Origin: Streptococcus parasanguinis
GTDB taxonomy: Bacteria; Bacillota; Bacilli; Lactobacillales; Streptococcaceae
Length of the DNA stretch: 37,024 bases
Assembly: GCA_018365265.1 (NCBI GenBank)
Contig: JAGZKI010000022.1
Location: 1 to 37,024 of the forward strand
Direction: 5' to 3'
The position numbers and the translations under genes were made by a program. The notes beneath the pieces were generated by a model, which was given only the letters and a program-made list of their open reading frames with translations, made no database searches and had not been told where the DNA came from. This document shows, piece after piece, positions 25,188-33,568 of the stretch (positions within the stretch are counted from its first letter, which is position 1; each line of letters opens with the position of its first letter).

Positions 25188-26003
25188 TCAGAATACGCGG
25201 TAGACATAAGGATTATCCGGTTTTGTAATGGTCTGGCAATCGCTAATGTGGAGGACAGGCAAGCTTTGCTTGAGCTGCTTGTGGTATTCAATGGACAAGG
25301 TTCCTTTCGCATGGATCCAGGTATTGTTTTCGAAATGCTGCGGAGCACCCGTCGTTAAGAGACCGTAGACGCCAGAATCTGCGATACAGTGGATGATCCC
25401 AAAGCGAAAGAGAAATTGGCTATCCTTGTTATTGGGGTCATTGTATACAAAGCCGGTCAGCTCGATCGTCTTTCCTGCAAATTGGTCAGGATAATCATAA
25501 ATAACTTCCATGACTTCCATATAATTCTCAGTGGTCACCTGGATCACTTTTTTATCAACATATTTCTTTGCCGCCTGCTTCATTTCTGACTCATAGGCTG
25601 ACTTGGTAAAATAGCTACTAGTATCTGGTTTGAGATACTGGGTTGTTGTCCCTTCGTCCTGCTGGATTTCCTTGGAAGAACCGGCTGCAACCGGGAAGTG
25701 GTAGCCTTTTGCAGAGACTGTTTGGGAATCCAGTGTCACTGTAGGGAAAAATAGCCCGACAAACAAAGGAATACAGAGCAAGAAGATACTCGCCACTTTT
25801 GCCCAGAAGCCAGAGAGATGACTGTGGATCTTCATCTGCTTGACCCAGATGATCAGCTGCACAAGAGCTAAAACAAAGGACAAGAACATGGAAATATAAG
25901 CCAAGTAAGAATAGTGTAAGTTGATGTATTGATTGAGCTTACCAGATAATTGCAGGTACATGGTGAGCTCAAAATAGCCAGCTAATATCAAGAAACGAAT
26001 CAT
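25188..26003 (-). CDS. TIGR03943 family membrane protein (YcgQ-like)
   Basis: The 271-residue protein has three or four membrane segments in the first 115 residues and an extracytoplasmic C-terminal domain (about 120-271) with OB-fold-like repeats (GKTIELTGFVY and NNTWIHAKGTL). It contains CIADSG and a late cysteine (SDCQ), typical of the family. It is regularly encoded with a YraQ/DUF318 permease, as here, where the permease TGA overlaps this ATG (ATGA). The frame extends 21 nt further up, but the overlapping ATG at 26003 is more likely. The transported substrate is not established. Confidence 0.85.
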   Translation of the reverse strand: MIRFLILAGYFELTMYLQLSGKLNQYINLHYSYLAYISMFLSFVLALVQLIIWVKQMKIHSHLSGFWAKVASIFLLCIPLFVGLFFPTVTLDSQTVSAKGYHFPVAAGSSKEIQQDEGTTTQYLKPDTSSYFTKSAYESEMKQAAKKYVDKKVIQVTTENYMEVMEVIYDYPDQFAGKTIELTGFVYNDPNNKDSQFLFRFGIIHCIADSGVYGLLTTGAPQHFENNTWIHAKGTLSIEYHKQLKQSLPVLHISDCQTITKPDNPYVYRVF

Positions 26004-26905
26004 AGCACTACCCCCACAAACCAAGCATAAAGGAGCACAACTCCACTCACAATTCCGATAAATTGCCAGATAAAACGGGTCTTGAGATAATTTTTCATCA
26101 TGAGGAGATTTTTGACATCAAGCATAGGCCCAATCACCAGAAAGGCAAGAACAGGCGCTACTCCAAAACTTGTTAGAAGAGAGGATCCAACAAAGGCGTC
26201 CGCCTCGCTACAAAGTGAGAGGAGAAAGGACAAGACCATGAGAAGGAGAATAGCAATAACCGGTGTCGCGCTGATCGAAGTGAGGATCCGTGTTGGGACA
26301 TAGACTTGGACGAGGCTGGCAAAGAGGCAACCAAATACCAGGTAACGTCCCGTATCAAAGAATTCATCAATGGCTTGTACCAAGACTTGGAAGAGCTTTT
26401 GACCCTTGCTCAAGTCCCTAAAATCATGTTCATGTACAGCCTTACGATGTTCTTTTTGGATCGAATCTGTCTGAATAAAACCAAGAAAGATTCCAAGTAC
26501 CGTTGCGACCAGTAGGGAACCAAGGGCGCGGTAGAGGGCCATCTTGACAGAATTCCCAAAGGCTGAGTAGGTTGCAAAGAGAACGATAGGATTGATGACC
26601 GGTGCTGTCACCAGAAAGGGAACAGCAGTATAACTTGGGACTTTCTTTTCTAGAAAGCGATTGATAATGGGAACAATTCCACATTCACAGGAAGGAAAGA
26701 TAAAGCCGATAAAGGTCCCAAAGAAGATCCGCCCAAATTTATTCTTAGGAAGAAAGCGGTAGACCCTCTCGGGGGTGATATAGACCTCAATAATCCCTGA
26801 AATGATACTTCCGATTAGGACAAAAGGTAGGGCCTCGATAATAATCGAGAGAAAAATAGCCCCAGCCTGCAAGACGCTAGAGGGAAGGTGTTGAAAGAAT
26901 GTCAT
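26000..26905 (-). CDS. YraQ/DUF318 family permease (YcgR-like)
   Basis: The 301-residue protein has about eight membrane segments and the two signatures of the family: FPSCECG (70-76) and LCSEADAF in the second half, each placing a Cys and an acidic residue within a membrane helix pair. The related ArsP family exports organoarsenicals, but the substrate of this branch is unknown; the Cys/Glu pairs suggest a metal or metalloid. The ATG overlaps the TAA of the upstream 49-codon gene by one base (TAATG). Second gene of a three-gene minus-strand operon. Confidence 0.88.
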   Translation of the reverse strand: MTFFQHLPSSVLQAGAIFLSIIIEALPFVLIGSIISGIIEVYITPERVYRFLPKNKFGRIFFGTFIGFIFPSCECGIVPIINRFLEKKVPSYTAVPFLVTAPVINPIVLFATYSAFGNSVKMALYRALGSLLVATVLGIFLGFIQTDSIQKEHRKAVHEHDFRDLSKGQKLFQVLVQAIDEFFDTGRYLVFGCLFASLVQVYVPTRILTSISATPVIAILLLMVLSFLLSLCSEADAFVGSSLLTSFGVAPVLAFLVIGPMLDVKNLLMMKNYLKTRFIWQFIGIVSGVVLLYAWFVGVVL

Positions 26906-27054
26906 TACTTAACCTTCTTTGCTTCTTTAGTTGTAGCAGTTTCTGACTTCTTTTTTTCTTCGGGGAATTCGACTGTTTTTTCTACATCTGGAAAACTTGC
27001 AAAGTTTTCAAACATTTTATCAAGATCATCTGTTTTTGAGAATTTAATAGCCAT
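26905..27054 (-). CDS. SPJ_0845-like small conserved protein (49 residues)
   Basis: A 49-residue soluble, highly charged protein starting MAIKFSKTDDLDKMFENFAS and ending in a Lys-rich tail. A very strong ribosome site (AAAGGAGG, 7 nt before ATG) and an upstream TGT-TATAAT promoter support real expression. The N-terminal KxDDLDKMF pattern matches a small streptococcal family annotated as SPJ_0845; its function is unknown. It is translationally coupled to the permease gene (TAATG) and is therefore the first gene of that operon. A 66-codon frame on the opposite strand here is a shadow. Confidence 0.8.
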   Translation of the reverse strand: MAIKFSKTDDLDKMFENFASFPDVEKTVEFPEEKKKSETATTKEAKKVK

Positions 27055-27081
27055 TGTTGGGCCTCCTTTTTATTTTCTTTC

Positions 27082-27087
27082 ATTATA
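27082..27087 (-). promoter_or_regulatory. -10 element for the small protein-permease operon
   Basis: On the minus strand TATAAT preceded by TGT (extended -10), without a recognisable -35. RNA would start near 27075, about 20 nt before the ATG. Confidence 0.6.
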
Positions 27088-27219
27088 ACAAAAAGGAAAG
27101 AGCAAGGGGGAAATGGAGCATAAAAGGAAAGAACATGAGGGTCAAAATTATTCTATGAAAAATCCCTGAAACAGAGACCAGAACAGGCGATCTCACCCCT
27201 TGATGGTAGCAAAATATGC

Positions 27220-27225
27220 TATAAT
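27220..27225 (+). promoter_or_regulatory. -10 element of the tex promoter, leaderless arrangement
   Basis: TATAAT preceded by TGC. The tex ATG at 27233 is 7 nt past the -10, so no untranslated leader or Shine-Dalgarno is expected. Confidence 0.65.
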
Positions 27226-27232
27226 AGAAGCT

Positions 27233-29359
27233 ATGGATAAATATGAAAAAATAGCTCAGGAATTGGGTGTTAGCTTAAAACAAATCGATACTGTATTGAG
27301 TCTGACCGCAGAAGGCTCAACCATTCCTTTTATTGCCCGCTATCGAAAAGATATGACGGGAAATTTAGATGAAGTAGCGATCAAGGCCATTATTGACCGG
27401 GACAAATCGTTAACGGCTCTAGCTGAACGAAAGGAAACCGTCCTTGCTAAGATTGAGGAACAAGGCAAACTGACAGAGGCGCTCAAGCAGGATATTGAAG
27501 CTGCTGAAAAATTAGCGGATGTCGAAGAACTTTATCTCCCTTATAAGGAAAAACGACGGACCAAGGCGACGATTGCTCGAGAAGCAGGACTTTTCCCCCT
27601 GGCACGTCTCATTTTGCAAAATAGTCCAGACTTGGAAGCAGAGGCTCGGAAATTTACCTGCGAGGCCTTCCCAACAGAAACCGCAGCATTAGCTGGTGCA
27701 GTGGATATTCTGGTAGAAGCTATTTCAGAGGATACCCAATTACGGGCCCTCACCTATCAAGAAATTCATGGGCATTCCCTCATGACGTCAACCTTGAAGG
27801 ATGAAAGTTTAGATCCTAAGAGAACCTTTGAAATCTACTATGATTTTTCTGAAAAGATCAAGAATATGCAAGGCTACCGGACTCTAGCTCTCAATCGTGG
27901 GGAAAAATTGGGCGTTCTTAAAGTAGGATTCGAGCACCATTTGGATCGAATCATTCGTATTTTTGAGGCTCGTTTTAAAACTAAAAATGCCTATGTCGAT
28001 GAGGTTATTCAACAAGCGGTTAAGAAAAAAATCGTTCCTGCGATTGAACGTCGGATTCGGACAGAGTTGACGGAGGTGGCAGAAGACGGAGCCATTCAAT
28101 TGTTCTCTGAGAATTTACGGAATCTATTGCTCATTCCTCCATTAAAAGGGCGCGTGGTCCTTGGATTTGACCCAGCCTTTCGGACTGGTGCTAAACTAGC
28201 CGTTGTCGATGAGACAGGAAAGATGCTTGCCACCCAGGTCATCTATCCAGTTGCTCCTGCAAAACCAGCTCAGATCGAGCAGGCTAAAAAGGATCTGTCC
28301 TCCTTGATCAAGGAGTTTGGCGTAGAAATTATTGCGATTGGAAATGGAACCGCCAGCCGTGAAAGTGAGGCCTTTGTCGCAGAGGTGCTTCATGACCATC
28401 CAGGAGTTCGCTATGTTATTGTCAATGAAAGCGGAGCATCTGTCTATTCAGCTAGTGAGTTGGCCCGTCATGAGTTCCCAGAGCTAACCGTTGAAAAACG
28501 CTCGGCCATCTCCATTGCCCGTCGCTTACAAGATCCGCTAGCAGAATTGGTGAAAATCGATGCCAAATCCATCGGTGTCGGTCAATACCAGCACGATGTC
28601 AATCAGAAAAAACTGACGGAAAGTTTAGATTTCGTGGTAGATACCGTGGTCAACCAAGTTGGGGTCAATATCAATACGGCTAGTCCTTCTCTCTTAGCGC
28701 ATGTAGCAGGACTCAATAAAACCATCTCTGAAAATATCGTGAAATACCGGGAAGAAGAAGGAATGATTCTTTCACGAGCACAGATTAAAAAAGTTCCTCG
28801 CCTCGGAGCCAAGGCTTTCGAGCAGGCTGCTGGATTCTTACGCATCCCTGAAAGTAAAAACATCTTGGACAATACCGGGGTTCACCCTGAAAGTTATAAG
28901 GAAGTTGAAAAACTTTTTCAACTTCTTGAAATTACCGAACTCGATGCATCAGCTCAGGAAAAATTAAAAGCTGTGAACATAAAGGAGATGTCTACTCAGC
29001 TGGATCTGGGACCAGAAACCTTGAAAGATATCATTGCCGATCTCCTAAAACCAGGTCGCGATTTGCGGGATTCCTTTGATGCACCTGTGCTCCGCCAGGA
29101 TGTCTTGGATATTAAAGACCTGCATATTGGCCAAAAATTAGAAGGGGTTGTGCGCAATGTGGTTGACTTCGGAGCCTTTGTCGATATTGGCATTCACGAG
29201 GATGGCTTAATTCATATCTCCCATATGAGCAAGCAGTTTATCAAGCATCCAAGCCAAGTCGTCTCTGTAGGAGATTTAGTGACGGTCTGGGTGAAGAAGA
29301 TTGATGTGGAACGCGAAAAAGTCAATCTCAGTTTGGTAGCTCCGAATGAATCTGACTGA
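27233..29359 (+). CDS. tex: Tex family RNA-binding transcription accessory protein
   Basis: The 708-residue protein has the whole Tex plan: helical N-terminus (1-130), central helical part, a YqgF/RNase H-like domain starting near GFDPAFRTGAKLAVVDETG (about 318-336), helix-hairpin-helix elements (VGVNINTASPSLL, about 484-496) and a C-terminal S1 domain (about 635-705, GVVRNVVDFGAFVDIG). Tex binds nucleic acid and affects transcription and toxin expression in other bacteria; its exact role is unclear. The ATG at 27233 is chosen over one 33 nt upstream because that lies before the -10. The SprT-like gene overlaps its last 14 nt. Confidence 0.95.
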   Translation: MDKYEKIAQELGVSLKQIDTVLSLTAEGSTIPFIARYRKDMTGNLDEVAIKAIIDRDKSLTALAERKETVLAKIEEQGKLTEALKQDIEAAEKLADVEELYLPYKEKRRTKATIAREAGLFPLARLILQNSPDLEAEARKFTCEAFPTETAALAGAVDILVEAISEDTQLRALTYQEIHGHSLMTSTLKDESLDPKRTFEIYYDFSEKIKNMQGYRTLALNRGEKLGVLKVGFEHHLDRIIRIFEARFKTKNAYVDEVIQQAVKKKIVPAIERRIRTELTEVAEDGAIQLFSENLRNLLLIPPLKGRVVLGFDPAFRTGAKLAVVDETGKMLATQVIYPVAPAKPAQIEQAKKDLSSLIKEFGVEIIAIGNGTASRESEAFVAEVLHDHPGVRYVIVNESGASVYSASELARHEFPELTVEKRSAISIARRLQDPLAELVKIDAKSIGVGQYQHDVNQKKLTESLDFVVDTVVNQVGVNINTASPSLLAHVAGLNKTISENIVKYREEEGMILSRAQIKKVPRLGAKAFEQAAGFLRIPESKNILDNTGVHPESYKEVEKLFQLLEITELDASAQEKLKAVNIKEMSTQLDLGPETLKDIIADLLKPGRDLRDSFDAPVLRQDVLDIKDLHIGQKLEGVVRNVVDFGAFVDIGIHEDGLIHISHMSKQFIKHPSQVVSVGDLVTVWVKKIDVEREKVNLSLVAPNESD

Positions 29360-29801
29360 GTATGTGCGCCAAGTATCCAAAGAAGATTTTGGGAGAGAAT
29401 TCCGTCATCGAGCAGAGTGGAATTCACGTCTTCAAACCACTGGAGGTCGTTTCTTTCCCAAGGATCGACACCTTGATTTTAACCCGAAAATATACCAAGC
29501 TTTCGGGTTAGAGGTCTTTCGCAAAATCGTCCGCCACGAGCTCTGCCATTACCATCTTTACGATCAAGGTAAAGGATATCGCCATAAAGATCTAGCCTTT
29601 AAGCAACTCCTCCAGCAAGTGGACGGTCTTCGTTTCACACCTCCTCTACCAGATAGAACTGGGCGAGTCAAGCGGATCTATCTCTATCAATGTCCCCATT
29701 GTGGCCAAGAGTATAGACGAAAGCGAAAAATCGATCTGAAGAAATATGCTTGCGGTCGCTGTCACAGTCGCCTGCAATTCCTTGAAATGAGACAAGAGTA
29801 A
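29346..29801 (+). CDS. SprT-like zinc metalloprotein
   Basis: A 151-residue protein with the zinc-protease motif HELCHYH (H64, E65, H68) and a C-terminal zinc ribbon of C116/C119 (CPHCG) and C136/C139 (CGRCH). This is the bacterial SprT-like form related to the protease core of Spartan; in bacteria the activity is largely untested. It begins inside tex in another frame, so it is translationally coupled to it; tex-sprT order is conserved in streptococci. Basic overall, consistent with nucleic-acid binding. Confidence 0.9.
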   Translation: MNLTEYVRQVSKEDFGREFRHRAEWNSRLQTTGGRFFPKDRHLDFNPKIYQAFGLEVFRKIVRHELCHYHLYDQGKGYRHKDLAFKQLLQQVDGLRFTPPLPDRTGRVKRIYLYQCPHCGQEYRRKRKIDLKKYACGRCHSRLQFLEMRQE

Positions 29802-29842
29802 GAATCGGTCTTTAGGCGGATCTCTTTCCAGTTCGACTCTGC

Positions 29843-29848
29843 TAAAAT
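29843..29848 (+). promoter_or_regulatory. -10 element of the pspC-domain gene promoter
   Basis: TAAAAT preceded by TGC (extended -10), with the ribosome site AAAGAGG and ATG following 20-30 nt later. Confidence 0.5.
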
Positions 29849-29875
29849 AGGTCTAACTAGAAAGAGGAAAATCAA

Positions 29876-30157
29876 ATGACAGCATCATTTTACAAATTAA
29901 AACGACATCGCCTGGTTTCAGATGTGCTAGCTGGCTTAGCCGATAAATTTGGTCTTAGCGTAACTCTCCTACGCTTCTTGTTTATTCTTTTTACGGTTTC
30001 TCATGCCTTTATCGGTGTGATTATCTATTTACTGTTAGATACGACCTTGCCTTATAAGGACGAGGAGGAGCAGGAAATGTTTGACTATGGCCCTCGACCT
30101 CGTCGAAGAAAAGAGGCTGAACCCATCCATGATCAGAATGATAGTCCATTTTTTTAA
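29876..30157 (+). CDS. PspC domain membrane protein
   Basis: A 93-residue protein with the PspC fold: KLKRHRLVSDVLAGLADKFG (7-26), then a hydrophobic segment (about 30-56) ending in LLLDTTLP, and a charged tail with PRPRRRK. PspC-type proteins are linked to envelope stress; no partner regulator is nearby. AAAGAGG lies 8 nt before the ATG. A membrane-protein gene follows after 12 nt, so they share a transcript. Confidence 0.88.
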   Translation: MTASFYKLKRHRLVSDVLAGLADKFGLSVTLLRFLFILFTVSHAFIGVIIYLLLDTTLPYKDEEEQEMFDYGPRPRRRKEAEPIHDQNDSPFF

Positions 30158-30169
30158 AAGGAGATCCGA

Positions 30170-30544
30170 GTGAAGCAGAAGTTCTATTACCTTGCTTTTA
30201 TTCTATATCTCTTCTTCAGTTTTATAGGACAGTTTTTCATTTTAAATCGTGTTTTTGGTGAAGGAGTTGGAACAGTTTTGATCGGAATGCTCCTTTTTCC
30301 ACTGGGTATTTGGAATAGTCTCTTCTACCTCTTGTTTCTGCCAACAGAAATGGCTAGAAAGCCACAAATTTATCGGTTTTCGATTTTATTTCTTCCGATT
30401 TTGTATCTGGTTTTGTCCTTGCTGGGGGGAGGACCTACCACCTTTATGCACGGCTTGATCGCATTTCCTTCAAATGCGGTGGTCTATGCGGTCTCTACCG
30501 GAATCAAATCTATGATCAAAGATTTTTTGCAAGGCGAAGACTAG
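30170..30544 (+). CDS. Small membrane protein of unknown function
   Basis: A 124-residue protein with three or four membrane segments (about 6-25, 32-56, 68-86, and a weak one at 90-110). No family recognised. The start is GTG at 30170, supported by AAAGGAG 6 nt upstream and by a typical lysine-hydrophobic N-terminus. It is co-transcribed with the PspC-domain gene and followed by a terminator, so it may act in the same envelope function. Confidence 0.75.
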   Translation: MKQKFYYLAFILYLFFSFIGQFFILNRVFGEGVGTVLIGMLLFPLGIWNSLFYLLFLPTEMARKPQIYRFSILFLPILYLVLSLLGGGPTTFMHGLIAFPSNAVVYAVSTGIKSMIKDFLQGED

Positions 30545-30575
30545 AGCATTCTTCATATGTTCCCATCATTTTCTA

Positions 30576-30607
30576 GAGGTTGGAGACCTTTGTCTTGGCC
30601 TCTTTTT
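30576..30607 (+). terminator. Terminator before hprK
   Basis: GAGGTT with GGCCTC and GAGAC with GTCTT form a stem with several wobble pairs and one bulge, followed by five T. Confidence 0.65.
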
Positions 30608-30681
30608 GCTTGCCTTAAAAAGGAGTTGAAAATGGATCTTTCAAATGACACTTCAGTCTCTCGTCTGAAGAGAAAATCTGC

Positions 30682-30687
30682 TATAAT
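30682..30687 (+). promoter_or_regulatory. -10 element of the hprK-lgt operon promoter
   Basis: TATAAT preceded by TGC (extended -10), with no clear -35. The hprK ATG is 29 nt after it, with a normal ribosome site. Confidence 0.6.
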
Positions 30688-30716
30688 AGAGAGAGAATTT
30701 GAAAAGGGAGAATGAT

Positions 30717-31649
30717 ATGGCAGTTACTGTTCGCGATCTACAGGAAAAGCTTCGTCTATCGGTTGTTTATGGGGATGATAGCCTCTTAAGCAAGGAAATT
30801 ACGACTGCGGACATTTCACGTCCAGGTCTTGAAATGACGGGCTATTTCGACTATTACACACCTGAGCGGATTCAGCTTGTAGGAATGAAAGAATGGTCCT
30901 ACCTGGTGAAGATGAGCTCTCACAACCGTCATCAGGTCTTGCGCAAGATGTTCCAGCCAGAGACACCTGTCATCATTGTCGCGCGGAATTTAGAAATTCC
31001 AGAAGAAATGTTGCGTGCTGCTGAAGAGAAGCAACTAGCCATTTTGAAGAGCAATGTTGCAACCAGTCGTTTATCTGGAGAGCTTTCTAGCTATTTGGAT
31101 AGTCGGCTAGCAGAACGCACGAGTGTACACGGTGTCTTGATGGATATTTATGGGATGGGTGTCTTGATCCAAGGAGATAGCGGAATCGGAAAAAGCGAGA
31201 CAGGTTTGGAACTTGTCAAGCGGGGTCACCGCCTCGTAGCAGATGACCGAGTTGATATCTATGCCAGAGATGAGATGACCCTTTGGGGAGAGCCAGCTGA
31301 AATCCTACGCCACTTACTAGAGATCCGTGGTGTCGGAATTATCGATGTCATGAGTCTCTACGGTGCGAGTGCTGTGAAGGATTCTTCACAAGTCCAAATC
31401 GCCGTTTACTTGGAAAATTATGCTAAGGATCAGGTTTATGATCGTCTCGGTAATAATGCAGAAGAGTTGGAAATCGGTGGTGTGACCATTCCTCGGATAC
31501 GCATCCCTGTGAAGACTGGTCGGAACATTTCGGTCGTGATTGAAGCCGCAGCTATGAATGTTCGGGCTAAAGAAATGGGCTATGATGCCACCAAAACCTT
31601 TGAAGAACGTTTGTCCCAGTTGATTAGTCAAAATGAGGTGAAGGAATGA
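30717..31649 (+). CDS. hprK: HPr kinase/phosphorylase
   Basis: This enzyme phosphorylates and dephosphorylates HPr at Ser46 according to the energy state, making the CcpA corepressor. The 310-residue protein has an N-terminal domain (1-130), the conserved histidine H139 (VHGVL), Walker A GDSGIGKS (153-160) and the HPrK signature EIRGVGIIDVM (202-212). The ATG at 30717 is preferred to the one at 30699 because of AAGGGAG 6 nt upstream. Its TGA overlaps the lgt ATG (ATGA). It is functionally tied to ccpA at 1.4 kb. Confidence 0.97.
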   Translation: MAVTVRDLQEKLRLSVVYGDDSLLSKEITTADISRPGLEMTGYFDYYTPERIQLVGMKEWSYLVKMSSHNRHQVLRKMFQPETPVIIVARNLEIPEEMLRAAEEKQLAILKSNVATSRLSGELSSYLDSRLAERTSVHGVLMDIYGMGVLIQGDSGIGKSETGLELVKRGHRLVADDRVDIYARDEMTLWGEPAEILRHLLEIRGVGIIDVMSLYGASAVKDSSQVQIAVYLENYAKDQVYDRLGNNAEELEIGGVTIPRIRIPVKTGRNISVVIEAAAMNVRAKEMGYDATKTFEERLSQLISQNEVKE

Positions 31650-32428
31650 ATCCAGTAGCCCTTCAATTAGGTCCGATCAGTATTCGTTGGTACGCAATTT
31701 GTATTGTCTCTGGCTTGATTCTAGCCGTTTATCTTTCCATGAAAGAAGCGCCCCGTAAGAAAATTGATCCAGATGATATCATTGATTTCATTTTGATCGC
31801 TTTTCCGCTTGCGATTGTGGGGGCTAGGCTCTATTACGTTATTTTTGAATGGGGCTACTATAGCCAGCACCTGGGTGAGATTTTTGCTATCTGGAACGGA
31901 GGAATCGCGATTTATGGTGGCCTCTTGACAGGTGCCCTTGTCCTCTACCTATTCTCTCGTAGACGCTTGATTGAGCCAATTGATTTCTTAGATATTGCGG
32001 CCCCAAGCGTCATGATTGCACAGAGTATTGGTCGCTGGGGAAACTTCTTTAACCAGGAAGCTTATGGAGCTGCTGTCAAAAGTCTTAACTACCTGCCCTC
32101 TTTTATTCGAGATCAAATGTATATAGATGGTAGTTACCGTCAGCCAACGTTCTTATATGAATCCAGTTGGAATCTGTTAGGATTTCTCTTGATCTTAATT
32201 CTTCGTAGGAAGCCCCAATTTTTGCGACAAGGTGAGGTCACAGCCTTTTACCTTATCTGGTATGGTTTTGGTCGGATGATCATCGAAGGAATGCGGACGG
32301 ATAGCTTGATGTTTGCGGGCTTACGTGTTTCCCAGTGGTTGTCGATGATCCTGATTCTAGTTGGACTCGCCATCATCTTTTACCAACGACGCAAAAAAGC
32401 CCCTTATTATGTAGAAACAAAGGAGTAA
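31646..32428 (+). CDS. lgt: Prolipoprotein diacylglyceryl transferase
   Basis: This membrane enzyme transfers diacylglycerol from phosphatidylglycerol to the lipobox cysteine of prelipoproteins. The 260-residue protein has about seven membrane segments, the GGIAIYGGLLTG motif (85-96; a Tyr stands where the E. coli enzyme has His, as in other Firmicutes) and the PROSITE-type signature GRWGNFFNQEAYG (129-141). Second gene of the hprK operon, overlapping it by 4 nt; a DUF948 gene follows after 3 nt. The lipoprotein at 14.9 kb would be a substrate. Confidence 0.96.
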   Translation: MNPVALQLGPISIRWYAICIVSGLILAVYLSMKEAPRKKIDPDDIIDFILIAFPLAIVGARLYYVIFEWGYYSQHLGEIFAIWNGGIAIYGGLLTGALVLYLFSRRRLIEPIDFLDIAAPSVMIAQSIGRWGNFFNQEAYGAAVKSLNYLPSFIRDQMYIDGSYRQPTFLYESSWNLLGFLLILILRRKPQFLRQGEVTAFYLIWYGFGRMIIEGMRTDSLMFAGLRVSQWLSMILILVGLAIIFYQRRKKAPYYVETKE

Positions 32429-32431
32429 CAT

Positions 32432-32815
32432 ATGTTTATTGAAATTGCATACGGCCTCTTAGGTCTTGCCTTAGTAGCGCTTGTCATTTATATGATTTTT
32501 TTCCTCTCAAAGATTGGAAAAGTTGTAGATGAGACGCAAAAAACGATCCAAGTTTTGACATCAGATGTCAATGTCACCTTGCATCAGACCAATGATCTAT
32601 TGGCAAAAGTCAATGTTTTAACGGATGATTTGAATCAAAAAGTTGCAACGATTGATCCACTCTTTACAGCCGTGGCGGATCTTTCAGAGTCTGTTTCAGA
32701 TTTGAATGATCAAGCCCGTCAATTGAGTGTCAAAGCAGTGTCAGCTGGTGGAAAAACAGTGAAAGCCTCTATCGGATTAAAAGCGATTCAGATGGCTTCA
32801 AAATTATTTAAATAG
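32432..32815 (+). CDS. DUF948 membrane-anchored coiled-coil protein
   Basis: A 127-residue protein with one N-terminal membrane segment (about 3-24) and a long amphipathic helix (about 28-105) with regular V/L heptads, as in DUF948. Function unknown; the family is usually encoded with a YtxH protein, as here (14 nt downstream). It lies 3 nt after lgt and belongs to the hprK-lgt transcript. Confidence 0.88.
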   Translation: MFIEIAYGLLGLALVALVIYMIFFLSKIGKVVDETQKTIQVLTSDVNVTLHQTNDLLAKVNVLTDDLNQKVATIDPLFTAVADLSESVSDLNDQARQLSVKAVSAGGKTVKASIGLKAIQMASKLFK

Positions 32816-32829
32816 AATCGAGGAAGAAT

Positions 32830-33288
32830 ATGGGACGTTTATCTAGTTTATTAATTGGTGTGATTTCAGGTGCTTCAGCAGCCTACTATTTATCAACAGA
32901 GCAAGGAAAGAAAGTCACTAAAAAGGTGGTGCGCTTCGTAAAAGATTATCAAGAAGATCCTCAAGAAGTACATGAATCGGTGAAACAAACTGCTAAGGAT
33001 GTTTCAAAACAAGCAGCAGAAGTGATCCAACAAACCAAAGAAAAAGTTGGTTCTGGAGAAATTACGACAGGAACTGTTTTGGAGTCTGTCAAAGAAAAGA
33101 CGCAAGATGTGGTTGAAAAATCTCAAGAAGTCTATCACTCATTTAAGGATAAACTTCAAAAAGAAAATCTAAGTGGCAATGACTTGGTTCAATCCATTCG
33201 CAAACAAACAGAATCAGAAGACATCGTGTTAGAGTTGGATGAAAAAGATTCTGAAGAAGCAGCTGAAGAAGAAACAAAAGAAGCATAA
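32830..33288 (+). CDS. YtxH domain (general-stress-like) protein
   Basis: A 152-residue protein with a short N-terminal membrane segment containing the YtxH pattern LLIGVISGASAAYYLSTEQG (7-26), followed by a long charged helix and an acidic C-terminus (EEAAEEETKEA). Related Bacillus proteins are general-stress proteins, but the role in streptococci is not known. Last gene of the hprK-lgt operon. Its terminator is repeated exactly 279 bp downstream. Confidence 0.85.
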   Translation: MGRLSSLLIGVISGASAAYYLSTEQGKKVTKKVVRFVKDYQEDPQEVHESVKQTAKDVSKQAAEVIQQTKEKVGSGEITTGTVLESVKEKTQDVVEKSQEVYHSFKDKLQKENLSGNDLVQSIRKQTESEDIVLELDEKDSEEAAEEETKEA

Positions 33289-33289
33289 A

Positions 33290-33316
33290 AAAATGAGGCT
33301 CTCGGAGCCTCATTTT
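33290..33316 (+). terminator. Terminator of the hprK-lgt operon, copy 1 of a repeated hairpin
   Basis: AAAATGAGGCTC, loop TCG, GAGCCTCATTTT: a perfect 12-bp stem 1 nt after the YtxH gene stop. The same 27 nt recur at 33569-33595. Confidence 0.88.
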
Positions 33317-33568
33317 AGATTGAGGACAAAGTCATCTAAAAAACTTTCCTTAGGTGAGTGCGGACGTCAGCGAACTTCAAAGAAGTTCCATGACTTAGTT
33401 TTGAACCTAAAGTTTCAAAACTCCCGAGTGCCTGAAACAATTATGTTTCAGGCACTTTTCTCACGGCGGAAAATTTTAGTAGATGATTGAATAATTCAAA
33501 CGAATAAATTTTTTTATTTTTGTAGAATTTTTCAGATTTGTAAAGAAGAACAGTTTGTCTACGCTCTC
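33317..33568. other. Non-coding structured segment between two identical terminators
   Basis: This fills most of a 395-bp gene-free gap. Its first half is densely self-complementary: AAGTCAT (33329-33335) with ATGACTT (33390-33396); GAACTTC (33372-33378) with GAAGTTC (33382-33388); AAACTT...TAGGT (33341-33355) with ACCTAAAGTTT (33405-33415); GTGAG (33354-33358) with CTCAC (33460-33464); and a perfect 12-bp hairpin at 33428-33455 followed by TTTTCT. Not all these pairs can form together. It could be a structured RNA, a mobile repeat or a tandem terminator. The second half (33480-33568) is AT-rich with no visible structure. Confidence 0.5.

Noticed and set aside
26888..27088. 66-codon plus-strand frame
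   Set aside because: Antisense to the 49-residue gene, which has a strong ribosome site, promoter and family match.
33239..33490. 83-codon plus-strand frame overlapping the end of the YtxH gene
   Set aside because: It starts inside the YtxH coding region in another frame, runs through a terminator and the hairpin-rich segment, and has no ribosome site. Its translation simply reflects the structured repeat.
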